Below, piece by piece: positions 56,346-64,000 of a DNA stretch of 64,000 nucleotides; the first letter of the stretch is position 1; every line of letters starts with the position of its first letter. The stretch covers positions 1-64,000 of the forward strand of contig NZ_JBLOOT010000014.1 of assembly GCF_049800675.1 (NCBI RefSeq). Direction: 5' to 3'. A program made the position numbers and the translations under genes. The stretch is from Cauispirillum nitrogeniifigens. Its GTDB lineage: Bacteria; Pseudomonadota; Alphaproteobacteria; Rhodospirillales; Rhodospirillaceae. Under the pieces are notes generated by a model, which was not told the DNA's origin, did no database searches, and saw only the letters and a list, made by a program, of their open reading frames with translations.

Positions 56346-56633
56346 TTACTCGATCACGCCCATGATGTCGGATTCCTTCATGATCAGCAGGTCTTCGCCT
56401 TCGACCTTGACCTCGGTGCCGGACCACTTGCCGAACAGCACGCGGTCGCCAGCCTTGACGTCCAGGGCGATCAGCTTGCCGTCCTCGCCACGCGCGCCGG
56501 CGCCCACGGCGACGACCTTGCCTTCCATCGGCTTTTCCTTGGCGGTGTCGGGGATGATGATGCCACCGGCGGTCTTTTCCTCGGACTCGAGGCGCTTCAC
56601 CAGCACGCGGTCATGCAGCGGCCGAAACTTCAT
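56346..56633 (-). CDS. groS: Co-chaperonin GroES
   Basis: A 95-residue co-chaperonin: KFRPLHDRVLVKRLESEEKT, mobile loop TAGGIIIPDTAKEKP, end ESDIMGVIE. I use ATG 56633; an upstream in-frame start at 56678 overlaps the CIRCE element and lacks family similarity. First gene of the groESL operon, controlled by CIRCE. Confidence 0.98.
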   Translation of the reverse strand: MKFRPLHDRVLVKRLESEEKTAGGIIIPDTAKEKPMEGKVVAVGAGARGEDGKLIALDVKAGDRVLFGKWSGTEVKVEGEDLLIMKESDIMGVIE

Positions 56634-56671
56634 TGGTGTCCTCCAGCGTTGAACTGCGGGACGGAGCGCCA

Positions 56672-56698
56672 TTAGCACTCCCCCTGTGTGAGTGCTAA
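56672..56698 (-). promoter_or_regulatory. CIRCE element (HrcA operator)
   Basis: TTAGCACTC, nine bases, GAGTGCTAA: an exact match to the CIRCE inverted repeat, 39 bases upstream of groES. It indicates repression of groESL by HrcA, lifted on heat shock. Confidence 0.97.
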
Positions 56699-56735
56699 AC
56701 AGGTAGTCAGAGGCCCGGAGGGTGTCAAGAAGCGA

Positions 56736-57521
56736 TTATGTGTCGGACACGGCCCGACGCGCCCCGCGAACCCGCCGGTACAGCGCCACCCCCAGCACGG
56801 CGGAGGCGATGAACAGCGCCGCCGACAGGGTGATGCGGAAGACCGGATCGACCTGCACGCCGGTGCCCAGCAGGGCAAAGATCACCGTCTGCGGCACGTA
56901 GCCCGCCGCCGAGCCGGCGATGAACGGCAGCGCCGACACGCTGCTGACCCCGGCCGCCAGGTTGGTCACCACGTTGGACCCCACCGGCAGGAAGCGGATG
57001 AGCAGGGTCATGGTGAAGGGGTTGTCGCGCAGGAAGGCGTCGATGCGCCCGATGCGCCGGCCGAAGCGGTGCTTGACCAGCGACCGCCCGAGCAGCCGGG
57101 CGTAGAAGAAACCCAGCACGCAGCCGGCGGTCACGGCGACCAGGGCGATCAGGGTGCCTTCCCACAGGCCGAAGGCATAGCCGCCGCCGAAGGCGACCAG
57201 CTGGCGCGGCACGCCGATGGCGGCCAGCACCGCGCCCAGGCCGATGAACAGGGCCATGCCGTGCAGGCCGCGACCGACCACCTCGTCGTCCAGCCAGTGG
57301 GTATCCAGGGCGTCCGCCAGCCCCAGGGCATTGAGCCCGAAGCCGATGGCGGCCAGCGAGACGATCATCACCAGGCCCTTGACCAGGGCCTTGGTGCCGA
57401 GGCCGCCCGGCGCCGCGTCGGCGACGGTGTCGCCGGTCATGGCGTCGCGGTCGTCGCCGTCCTCGGTCAGGTCGGGGGGGGGCTCGGGGGCTGTGTCGGC
57501 CGGGGATCGCGGGTCGGTCAC
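56736..57521 (-). CDS. VTT-domain (TVP38/TMEM64, DedA-like) membrane protein
   Basis: A 261-residue membrane protein. The N-terminal 60 residues are acidic and Pro-rich. About six hydrophobic segments follow, with the VTT/SNARE-associated motif around FGGGYAFGLWEGTLIALV and the loop NPFTMTLLIRFLPVGSNVVTN (quoted in part: LLIRFLPVGSNVVTNLAAG). The start is a GTG at 57521 overlapping the glycosyltransferase stop in GTGA, so they are coupled. It may scramble lipids or support transport of a lipid-linked sugar made by the partner. Confidence 0.85.
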   Translation of the reverse strand: MTDPRSPADTAPEPPPDLTEDGDDRDAMTGDTVADAAPGGLGTKALVKGLVMIVSLAAIGFGLNALGLADALDTHWLDDEVVGRGLHGMALFIGLGAVLAAIGVPRQLVAFGGGYAFGLWEGTLIALVAVTAGCVLGFFYARLLGRSLVKHRFGRRIGRIDAFLRDNPFTMTLLIRFLPVGSNVVTNLAAGVSSVSALPFIAGSAAGYVPQTVIFALLGTGVQVDPVFRITLSAALFIASAVLGVALYRRVRGARRAVSDT

Positions 57522-58318
57522 GGGCCGTCCTGGCGCTCGATCACCGGATTGCGGGCGCGGCGTTGCAGCCACATCACGCCGAAGATGTCGACGATGCCCA
57601 CCCACAGGCGGTTCCACACGCCGTACTTGGACACGCCGCGTTCGCGCGGGCGGTGGTTGACCCGCACGCTGAGCACCTGGCCGCCCTCGCGCAGCATCAA
57701 CGCCGGCAGGAAGCGGTGCATGTGGTCGAAGCGCGGGAAGCGCAGGAAGGTGGCGCGGGCGAACAGCTTCAGGCCACAGCCGGAATCCGGCGTGCTGTCG
57801 CCCAGCAGGCGGGCCCGCACGCCGTTGGCGATCTTGGACGAGACGCGGCGGATGCCGGTGTCCTTACGCTTCTGGCGGTGGCCGGCGATCATCACCATCA
57901 CCGGATCGACGCCGGCGGCGCGGGCCACCTCGTCGCGGCGGGCCAGCATGGCGGGGATGTCGGCCGGGTCGTTCTGGCCGTCGCCGTCCAGGGTGGCGAT
58001 CCAGGCGGCGCGGGCCGCCCGCACGCCCGAGTGCACCGCCTGGCTCTGCCCGCAGCTGCGGGCATGGCGGACGACGCGCAGGCGCGGGAAGCGGGCCTTG
58101 GCCTCGTCCAGCACGCGCGGCGTGGCGTCGTCGGAGCCGTCATCGACATAGATGACCTCGAAGGGGCACACCGGCGTGAGCGCGGCGTGGATCTCCTCGA
58201 TCAACGGGACGATGTTCTCGGCCTCGTTCTTCACGGGCACGACCACCGCCACGTCAGGCGGCGCGGAATGCCCGGCGGCGGCGGGGGTGGCAAGGGTCTG
58301 GGATGTGGTGTCGGTCAT
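57518..58318 (-). CDS. Family 2 glycosyltransferase (dolichol-phosphate mannosyltransferase-like)
   Basis: A 266-residue GT-A enzyme. It has VAVVVPVKNEAENI at the start, the YVDDGSDDAT nucleotide-binding pair and the metal-binding motif ATLDGDGQNDP. The SCGLKLF-like block appears as SGCGLKLFARATF, and the C-terminus is basic. Such enzymes load sugar on a polyprenyl phosphate at the inner membrane. It is translationally coupled to the VTT membrane protein. ATG 58318 preferred over 58330. Confidence 0.9.
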   Translation of the reverse strand: MTDTTSQTLATPAAAGHSAPPDVAVVVPVKNEAENIVPLIEEIHAALTPVCPFEVIYVDDGSDDATPRVLDEAKARFPRLRVVRHARSCGQSQAVHSGVRAARAAWIATLDGDGQNDPADIPAMLARRDEVARAAGVDPVMVMIAGHRQKRKDTGIRRVSSKIANGVRARLLGDSTPDSGCGLKLFARATFLRFPRFDHMHRFLPALMLREGGQVLSVRVNHRPRERGVSKYGVWNRLWVGIVDIFGVMWLQRRARNPVIERQDGP

Positions 58319-58434
58319 CGCGCGGTCCAAAGGACGTCAACGGCCCTTCCCGCCGAGGGAAGGACCGGAGCCCGGTTGTACCCCCTCGGACGGGGCGGTG
58401 GGAAGCCCTTTGTTCCGGCGGGGGGCGGGTTATG

Positions 58435-58579
58435 AACCACCAAGACACCAAGGCACCAAGGCAACGTGCCTGCTGCACCAGTTGAGTCTGCCGCGCGCAG
58501 CGCAGAGAAACCTGATCGTGCTTTATCCGCCTGCGGCGCCGCCGGCTCGACCTCTTGGTGCCTTGGTGTCTTGGTGGTT
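58435..58579 (-). repeat. Intergenic repeat family 2, copy D
   Basis: About 145 bp, the reverse-complement counterpart of 36811-36954, with the same terminal AACCACCAAGACACCAAGG-type inverted repeats. It occupies much of the 303-base gap between the glycosyltransferase start and ccrM; the remainder shows no gene. Confidence 0.82.
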
Positions 58580-58621
58580 CCCGCCCCTCTCGCCAGACTG
58601 CCCCCGGCGGGCAACCCGCCC

Positions 58622-59770
58622 CTACTGCATGGTCTGGGTGAGTTCCGCCCGGACCTTCTGGCGCAGCACGTCGATGGGGACGATGGCCTGCCCGTGGCGG
58701 ACATGCCAGAAGGTCCAGCCGTTGCAGGTCGGCGCGCCCTGCACCGCCGCGCCCACCTGATGGATGGAACCGCGCGTCTCGGCCGAGATGATGGTGCCGT
58801 CGGCGCGCACCTTGGCGACGAAGCGGCCCGATGCGTCGGTCAGGAGGGTGCCGGGCTCCAGCAGGCCGCGTTCGACCACGGTGCCGAAGGGGATGCGCGG
58901 CTCCGACCGCTTGGACGGCGTGACCAGCACGCTTTCGTCGCGCACCGGCTCGACGTCGGCGATGCGGGAGCGGGCGGCGGCGATGTAGTCGGGGTCCTGC
59001 TCGATGCCGATGTACTTGCGGCCCAGGCGGCGGGCGGCGGCGCCCGTCGTGCCGGTGCCGAAGAACGGGTCGAGCACCACGTCGCCGGGGTTGGTCGAGG
59101 CCAGCAGCACGCGGTAGAGCAGGCTCTCGGGCTTCTGCGTCGGGTGCAGCTTGTCGCCGTCGTCATCCTTCAGCCGCTCGGCGCCGGTGCACAGCGGCAG
59201 GGTCCAGTCGCTGCGCATCTGGGTGCCGTCGTTGAGCGCCTTCATGGCGTCGTAGTTGAAGGTGTACTTGGCCTTGGGGTCCTTGGAACACCAGATCAGC
59301 GTCTCGTGCGCGTTGGTGAAGCGGGTGCCCCGGAAGTTGGGCATGGGGTTGGACTTGCGCCACACCACGTCGTTGAGCACCCAGAAGCCCATGTCCTGGA
59401 GCGCCGCGCCGACGCGGAAGATGTTGTGGTAGCTGCCGATGACCCACAGCGTGCCGTCATCCTTGAGGATGCGGCGGGCGGCGGCCAGCCACTCGCGGGT
59501 GAAGCGGTCGTAGTCGGCGAAGCTGTCGAACTTGTCCCAGGCGTCATCCACCCCATCGACACGCGAGTTGTCCGGACGAGTCAGGTCGCCGCCAAGCTGA
59601 AGGTTGTAGGGCGGATCGGCAAAGACCAGATCAACGGACTTCTCGGGCAGGCTGTTCATCACCTCGATGCAGTTCCCGGCGTGGATCACGTCGGTCTTCA
59701 GGCTCGCCTTGGTGGAGGCGGCGGCCTTGCGGCGGGAGGCGGTCTTGGTGGTTTCGATGTGGATGGTCAT
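58622..59770 (-). CDS. ccrM: CcrM-type GANTC adenine methyltransferase
   Basis: A 382-residue beta-class N6-adenine methyltransferase. The catalytic DPPYNLQLGG stands before the AdoMet motif FFGTGTTGAAARRLGR, the order of this class. The C-terminal 90 residues form the extra domain seen in CcrM (GTLLTDASGRFVAKVRADG ... STHQ-like ...CNGWTFWHV, here GSIHQVGAAVQGAPTCNG). It methylates GANTC sites late in the cell cycle and controls transcription in alphaproteobacteria. It lies divergent from nothing, but rnhB is directly upstream on the same strand, a typical neighbour. Confidence 0.95.
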   Translation of the reverse strand: MTIHIETTKTASRRKAAASTKASLKTDVIHAGNCIEVMNSLPEKSVDLVFADPPYNLQLGGDLTRPDNSRVDGVDDAWDKFDSFADYDRFTREWLAAARRILKDDGTLWVIGSYHNIFRVGAALQDMGFWVLNDVVWRKSNPMPNFRGTRFTNAHETLIWCSKDPKAKYTFNYDAMKALNDGTQMRSDWTLPLCTGAERLKDDDGDKLHPTQKPESLLYRVLLASTNPGDVVLDPFFGTGTTGAAARRLGRKYIGIEQDPDYIAAARSRIADVEPVRDESVLVTPSKRSEPRIPFGTVVERGLLEPGTLLTDASGRFVAKVRADGTIISAETRGSIHQVGAAVQGAPTCNGWTFWHVRHGQAIVPIDVLRQKVRAELTQTMQ

Positions 59771-59810
59771 GTGGCGCAGCCGACTAAAGTGGTGATTACC
59801 CCTCGTGGTG

Positions 59811-59892
59811 GAATCACTTTTAGCGGTGCCCGAGTCGCCGTCAAGAGTCCGGCGGAATCAACAGTTTATCCCTTACTATGGGAACTCGACTC
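59811..59892. promoter_or_regulatory. Cluster of five GANTC sites upstream of ccrM
   Basis: GAATC 59811, GAGTC 59832, GAGTC 59845, GAATC 59855 and GACTC 59888 lie within 82 bases directly upstream of the ccrM start. These are sites for the encoded enzyme, so the promoter is probably sensitive to its own methylation state. Confidence 0.7.
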
Positions 59893-60005
59893 GAAGGAGG
59901 TACGGCGACACCGAATGTTGTAGCCGATCCCGATGGGCAACACACAAGCTGGCGGATCTGTTGCGGATCTGTCACATCTCCCGAAAACCGCACGGCAGCG
60001 GGATC

Positions 60006-60632
60006 TCAGGCCCGTTCGGCGGCCGCAAACAGGTCGAGCTTGACCGAAAAGCTGCGCCGGTGGTGCGGCGTGAAACCGATCCGCGCAATGGCGGCGCGAT
60101 GTTCGGCGGTGCCGTAGCCGGCGTTGCGGTCCCACCCGTAGTGCGGGAACAGGGCGTGCAGCTCCGTCATCATGCGGTCGCGCGTCACCTTGGCGACGAT
60201 GGAGGCGGCGGCGATAGACAGGCTGAGGCCGTCGCCCTTGACCACGCACTGCACGGCGCAGGCGAAGTCGCGCGGCGGCTGGTTGCCGTCGACCAGGGCG
60301 AGGGCGGGCAGCACCCCCAGGGCGGCGACGGCGCGGGCCATGGCGATGTGGGTGGCGCGCAGGATGTTGTGGCGGTCGATCTCCTCCACCGACGCCACGC
60401 CGACCCCCAGGCGGGCGGCGCCGCAGCCGTGGAGCAGGGCGAACAGCGCCTCGCGCTTGGCCGCCGACAGCTTCTTGGAATCGTCCAGGCCGGCGATCAG
60501 CGCCGCCGGCAGGCGGTCGCGGTCGAGGATGGCGGCGCCGGCCACCACCGGGCCGGCCAGCGGCCCGCGCCCGGCCTCGTCGACGCCGCAGACGATGCCG
60601 TCGCAGGCCAGTTCGAGGGTGAAGTCGGGCAC
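60006..60632 (-). CDS. rnhB: Ribonuclease HII
   Basis: A 208-residue RNase HII with the signature VDEAGRGPLAGPVVAGA (D and E catalytic), DSKKLSAAKRE, and the second Asp in LALVDGN. It removes ribonucleotides and RNA primers from DNA. The start is a GTG at 60632 with GGAG upstream. The 235-base gap to ccrM holds the GANTC cluster. Confidence 0.95.
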   Translation of the reverse strand: MPDFTLELACDGIVCGVDEAGRGPLAGPVVAGAAILDRDRLPAALIAGLDDSKKLSAAKREALFALLHGCGAARLGVGVASVEEIDRHNILRATHIAMARAVAALGVLPALALVDGNQPPRDFACAVQCVVKGDGLSLSIAAASIVAKVTRDRMMTELHALFPHYGWDRNAGYGTAEHRAAIARIGFTPHHRRSFSVKLDLFAAAERA

Positions 60633-60719
60633 GGTCGGATCTCCGAGGGTCGCGGCCCGCCCGTTGTCCCACAGAGCGCCCCTCTTGCAAAGGCCCCGCC
60701 TCTGCCGTTTCCTCAAGGC

Positions 60720-61907
60720 ATGGATCGCCCGCCCTTCCCCACCCGCCTGACCCTGCTGCTGGTCAGCAGCCTGACCGTCATGTCGGGGGCCACCATCGCG
60801 CCGGCCCTGCCGGCCATGGCCGGGCACTTTGCCGCCGTCGATGTCGCCGACGCCGGGTTCTGGAGCCGCGTCGTGCTGACCGCGCCGGCCATCGGCATCG
60901 CCCTGACCGCCAGCGCCGCCGGCGCCCTGGGCGACCGCCTGGGGCGGGTGCGGCTGATGATGGCCGCCGCCGTCCTCTACGCCGCCGCCGGGTCGGCCGG
61001 GCTGTGGACCGGCGGCGTGGCGGCGCTGGTGGCCAGCCGGGTGGCGCTGGGGCTGGCCGTGGCGGTGCTGATGACCGGGGCGACGGCGCTGATCGGCGGC
61101 ACCTTCCACGGCCGGGCGCGCGATGCCTTCATGGGCTTGCAGGCGTCGTTCATGGGCTTTGGCGGCGTCGTTTTCCTGACCGTCGGCGGCGCCCTGGCGG
61201 AGGTGCACTGGCGCGCCCCCTTTACCCTGTACCTGGCGAGCCTGCCGCTGCTCGCCCTGATGGCGGCGACCCTGCGCGGGCTGCCCCCGCCGGTGGAGCG
61301 GGAGCCGGCCGCGCCGCCGGCGACCGGCGGCGCCCCACGGGTGCCGCCGCTGCTGCTCTATGTCCTGGCCGGGCTGACCTTTGCCACCTTCTACCAGACC
61401 CCGACGCTGATGCCGTTCCGGCTGGAGGAGATGGGCCTGCGCGACCCCACGCGCATCGGCGTGATCGTGTCGACCCTGCCGCTGGTGGCGGCGGCCTCGG
61501 CCCTGGTGTTCGGGCGGCTGCGCCGACATCTGGCGCCGCCGGCGGTGCTGGCGCTGGGCTTCGGACTGTTCGGCCTGGCTTATGTCGGGGTTGCCCAGGC
61601 GACCACCCCGGCGGCGGCCTGGGTGTTCCTGGCCTGCGGCGGGATCGGGCTGGGCTGGGCCATGCCGACGCTGAGCGTGTGGCTGCTGGCCATCGTGCCG
61701 GCGCGGCGGCGCGGCCAGGCGGCGGGCGGGCTGACGGCTGGGGTGTTCGTGGGGCAGTTCGTCGCCCCGCTGGCGGCCCAGCCGGTGGTCGCCGTGGCCG
61801 GCACTCAAGCCGCCTTCGCCGCCGCCGCCGCCCTGCTGGGCGTGGCAGCCATCACGCTGGCCTGGTGGCATAGGGTGATCGAGTCGGCCCTTACGTCGGA
61901 AGAGTGA
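60720..61907 (+). CDS. MFS transporter
   Basis: A 395-residue permease with about 12 helices. The first helix region (LTVMSGATIAPALPAM) and the loop GALGDRLGRVRLMM after helix 2 are typical of the Bcr/CflA-like drug efflux branch. The final third includes GQAAGGLTAGVFVGQF, also common in this group. A ribosome site is not clear (CAAGG directly before the ATG). Substrate unknown. Confidence 0.85.
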   Translation: MDRPPFPTRLTLLLVSSLTVMSGATIAPALPAMAGHFAAVDVADAGFWSRVVLTAPAIGIALTASAAGALGDRLGRVRLMMAAAVLYAAAGSAGLWTGGVAALVASRVALGLAVAVLMTGATALIGGTFHGRARDAFMGLQASFMGFGGVVFLTVGGALAEVHWRAPFTLYLASLPLLALMAATLRGLPPPVEREPAAPPATGGAPRVPPLLLYVLAGLTFATFYQTPTLMPFRLEEMGLRDPTRIGVIVSTLPLVAAASALVFGRLRRHLAPPAVLALGFGLFGLAYVGVAQATTPAAAWVFLACGGIGLGWAMPTLSVWLLAIVPARRRGQAAGGLTAGVFVGQFVAPLAAQPVVAVAGTQAAFAAAAALLGVAAITLAWWHRVIESALTSEE

Positions 61908-61989
61908 AGGCCATTCCCCCCGCCGCGGCTCTATTCTCGACATCCGCGCCGGGTGTGCCCCCGCGGGGATTTCCGGGAGGACCCTCCAC

Positions 61990-62193
61990 GTGACCACCCT
62001 CTTCAAGCAGCCCGGCGACGGCGCCATCCTGTGCGAGGACTGCCTTACCGATCATGATCGCCTGTTCGCGGTCGAACTGGACCCGGCGTTGTTCCCCGAA
62101 ACCTATGAACGGCTGCACTGCGCCTGCTGTGGCGCCGCCGGCAAGGCGGGGCAGACCCGCGACCGCGCCGCCCGCACGCTGAAGATCGGCTGA
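61990..62193 (+). CDS. Small Cys-pair protein
   Basis: A 67-residue protein with two close Cys pairs, C-E-D-C and C-A-C-C, about 30 residues apart, which could bind zinc or another metal. GGGAGGA stands before the GTG start. No family is recognised. It follows the MFS gene and ends nine bases from the convergent radical SAM gene. Confidence 0.6.
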   Translation: MTTLFKQPGDGAILCEDCLTDHDRLFAVELDPALFPETYERLHCACCGAAGKAGQTRDRAARTLKIG

Positions 62194-62202
62194 TCCCTCC
62201 CT

Positions 62203-63306
62203 TCAGAACAGAGCCAACTGGTCGCCGGCCCGCGGCGGGCGGCCGAACAGGTCGCAGCGCAGGGCGAGGCGCACCCGCGCCAGACCCAGGCGGCGGCGCG
62301 CCACCTCGACCCGCCGGGCCAGCAGCCCCGCCAGCGGCCCCTGGCCGCTGCGGCGGGCGCCGAAGCGGCTGTCGTACAGCGCTCCGCCGCGCATCTGCCG
62401 GACCAGCGACAGCACCTTGGCGGCCCTGGTCGGATGATGCTCCTCCAGCCACTCGGTCATCAGGCCGGCGACCTCCAGCGGCAGGCGCAGGACGATGGTT
62501 TCCACCGCCCCGGCGCCGTGGGCGGCGGCGGCCTCCAGGATGGCCTCAAGCTCGTGATCCGTGAGACCGGGAATGACCGGGGCGACCATCACCGCCACCG
62601 GCACCCCGGCATCGGCCAGCACCCGCATGGCCCGCAGCCGCGCCGCCGGGGGCGAGGCGCGCGGCTCCAGCGAGCGGGCCAGGGCGCGATCCAGCGTCGT
62701 CACCGACAGCCCCACGGAGGCCAGCCCCTTGGCCGCCATGGGGCCGAGGATGTCGGCGTCGCGGGCGACCAGCGCCGACTTGGTGGTGATCATCACCGGA
62801 TGGTTCCACGCCGCCAGCACCTCCAGCACGCCGCGCATGATGCGCCGCTGCCGCTCGATGGGCTGGTACGGATCGGTGTTGGTGCCGATGGCAATGGGCC
62901 GGCAGGTATAGCCTTTACGCGAGAGTTCCTTTTCCAGCAGCGCCGGGGCGTCGGGCTTGGCGAACAGCCGCGTCTCGAAATCCAGGCCCGGCGACAGGCC
63001 GAGGTAGGCGTGGGTCGGCCGCGCGAAGCAGTAGATGCAGCCATGCTCGCAGCCGCGATAGGGATTGATCGAGCGGTCGAAGGGGATGTCGGGACTGTCG
63101 TTGCGGGCCAGGATGGAGCGCGTGGCGTCGTCCTGCACCGTGGTCCGCAGGGGCGGCAGGTCGTCGTCCCAGGCCGAGCCCCAGCCGTCATCCACCGCCT
63201 CGCGCGCCTGCGCCTCGAAGCGCCCGCTGGCGTTGGAGCGCGCGCCCCGGTATGGCCGTGTCGGGCCTACGGTGGCACGCGGGGGAATGGTCGGGTCGTC
63301 GTCCAT
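62203..63306 (-). CDS. PA0069-family radical SAM protein (SplB-like)
   Basis: A 367-residue radical SAM enzyme. The iron-sulfur motif is C-EHG-C-IY-C in NPYRGCEHGCIYCFARPTH, as in PA0069/spore-photoproduct-lyase-like proteins. IGTNTDPYQPIERQ and MVAPVIPGLTD are family blocks. The C-terminus is Arg-rich. The reaction is unknown. A LexA-type box directly upstream suggests SOS induction. ATG 63306 chosen over an upstream start at 63327. Confidence 0.9.
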   Translation of the reverse strand: MDDDPTIPPRATVGPTRPYRGARSNASGRFEAQAREAVDDGWGSAWDDDLPPLRTTVQDDATRSILARNDSPDIPFDRSINPYRGCEHGCIYCFARPTHAYLGLSPGLDFETRLFAKPDAPALLEKELSRKGYTCRPIAIGTNTDPYQPIERQRRIMRGVLEVLAAWNHPVMITTKSALVARDADILGPMAAKGLASVGLSVTTLDRALARSLEPRASPPAARLRAMRVLADAGVPVAVMVAPVIPGLTDHELEAILEAAAAHGAGAVETIVLRLPLEVAGLMTEWLEEHHPTRAAKVLSLVRQMRGGALYDSRFGARRSGQGPLAGLLARRVEVARRRLGLARVRLALRCDLFGRPPRAGDQLALF

Positions 63307-63329
63307 TGCGCCAGCATAACAGCACATCG

Positions 63330-63344
63330 GAACATTTCAAGAAC
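63330..63344 (-). promoter_or_regulatory. LexA-type box upstream of the radical SAM gene
   Basis: On the minus strand GTTC-TTGAAAT-GTTC fits the alphaproteobacterial LexA operator (GTTC-N7-GTTC) exactly and ends 23 bases before the start codon. Confidence 0.6.
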
Positions 63345-63382
63345 ATGCGTGCCCCGGCGCGGCGTTTTGCTACACTGGCGCC

Positions 63383-64000
63383 ATGCCGCCGACCGCCGTC
63401 ATCCCGACCCTGAACGCCGCCGCCACCCTGCCCGCCTGCTTCGCCGCGCTGGGGGACGGCTGGCGCGTGGTGGTGGCCGATGGCGGGTCGGACGACGGCA
63501 CGGCGGAGGTAGCCGCCGCCCTGGGGGCACGGGTCGTCGCCGCGCCGCGCGGGCGGGGGCCGCAGATCAAGGCGGGGGCGGAGGCGGCGCTGGCCGAGGG
63601 AGCGGACTGGTTGTTGCTGCTGCACGCCGACACCGTGCTGGGGGACGGCTGGCGGCAGGCGGCGGAGGCGCACATGGCGACATCGGGGAAGGCAGCCTTC
63701 TTCCGCCTGGCCTTCGATGACGCCTCGGCCGGAGCGCGCCGGGTGGCGGCGCTGGCCAACTGGCGGGCGCGGGCGCTGGGCCTGCCCTACGGCGACCAGG
63801 GCTTGCTGCTGCCGGCGGCCCTGTACCGCGCGGTCGGCGGGGTGCGGCCGCTGCCGCTGATGGAGGACGTGGATCTGGCGCGCCGCCTCGGCCGGGGCCG
63901 GCTGGTGGCGCTGGAGGCCGACGCCGTGACCTCGGCCGCGCGCTACCGCCGTGATGGCTGGTGGGCGCGGCCGGCGCGCAACCTCGCCCTGCTGAGCCTG
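63383..64000 (+). CDS. TIGR04283-type glycosyltransferase (cut by window end)
   Basis: The first 206 residues of a family 2 glycosyltransferase. It has AVIPTLNAAATLPACFAAL, the VVADGGSDDGT motif, LLLHADTVLGDGW (metal site) and PYGDQGLLLPAALYRAVGG, the last block being typical of the TIGR04283 group, linked in some bacteria to arsenosugar biosynthesis. The frame is open to the window end. It is divergent from the radical SAM gene with the LexA-type box between them. Confidence 0.88.
   Translation, partial: MPPTAVIPTLNAAATLPACFAALGDGWRVVVADGGSDDGTAEVAAALGARVVAAPRGRGPQIKAGAEAALAEGADWLLLLHADTVLGDGWRQAAEAHMATSGKAAFFRLAFDDASAGARRVAALANWRARALGLPYGDQGLLLPAALYRAVGGVRPLPLMEDVDLARRLGRGRLVALEADAVTSAARYRRDGWWARPARNLALLSL

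Overview
The window is high-GC bacterial DNA that reads as a free-living alphaproteobacterium of the Rhodospirillales type. The evidence is a split F1 ATP synthase operon (atpHAGDC) beside priA, a CcrM-type GANTC methyltransferase next to rnhB, a CIRCE element (the HrcA operator) before groESL, and an alphaproteobacterial LexA-type box (GTTC-N7-GTTC). Assignment below order level is inference.

Region 1 (1 to about 12,769) is the right part of an integrated mobile element. It has an XRE-regulator tail, an AlpA-type excisionase candidate overlapping a tyrosine integrase, a family B DNA polymerase with a proofreading exonuclease domain and a small partner gene, a wrecked mrr gene interrupted by an AT-rich cassette, and an intact type I restriction-modification operon (hsdR-hsdM-hsdS). 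It ends at a 47-bp copy of the 3' half of a tRNA-Arg(ACG) gene, a typical attR, so the intact tRNA and the left end should lie left of base 1. A self-encoded PolB, a tyrosine integrase, a tRNA target and defence cargo fit a pipolin-like element. This is the most interesting system in the window.

Region 2 (12.8-24.4 kb) is chromosomal: a PHB-depolymerase-type esterase with a ribbon-helix-helix regulator and a striking operator array, a glycosyltransferase plus glycogen-debranching-type pair, a fatty acid desaturase, a Tat-exported carbonic-anhydrase-like protein, a ThDP enzyme, a lipoprotein, a PleD-like diguanylate cyclase and Ku.

Region 3 (24.4-31.3 kb) is an aromatic acyl-CoA cluster: RidA, SDR, acyl-CoA dehydrogenase, a benzoate/2-aminobenzoate-CoA ligase and a fused salicylyl-CoA 5-hydroxylase / 2-aminobenzoyl-CoA monooxygenase-reductase. 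It probably degrades anthranilate or a related aryl acid aerobically as CoA thioesters. It is bracketed by two copies of a roughly 128-bp intergenic repeat, one of which supplies the end of the ligase gene.

Region 4 (31.3-38 kb) has a PAS kinase-like protein without the usual phosphoacceptor His, two MFS transporters, an HD hydrolase and a ferritin-like protein. Region 5 (38-48 kb) holds atpHAGDC, priA, and the divergent fsa-DUF484-xerC. Region 6 (48-54.5 kb) has small envelope proteins, an MFS transporter, dps with a candidate sRNA beside it, two secreted helical proteins and a hybrid histidine kinase. Region 7 (54.6-64 kb) has groESL, a VTT-domain protein with a family 2 glycosyltransferase, ccrM with a cluster of its own GANTC sites upstream, rnhB, another MFS transporter, a radical SAM gene under a LexA-type box, and a TIGR04283-type glycosyltransferase cut by the window end. 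A second repeat family of about 145 bp occurs at 36.8 and 58.4 kb.
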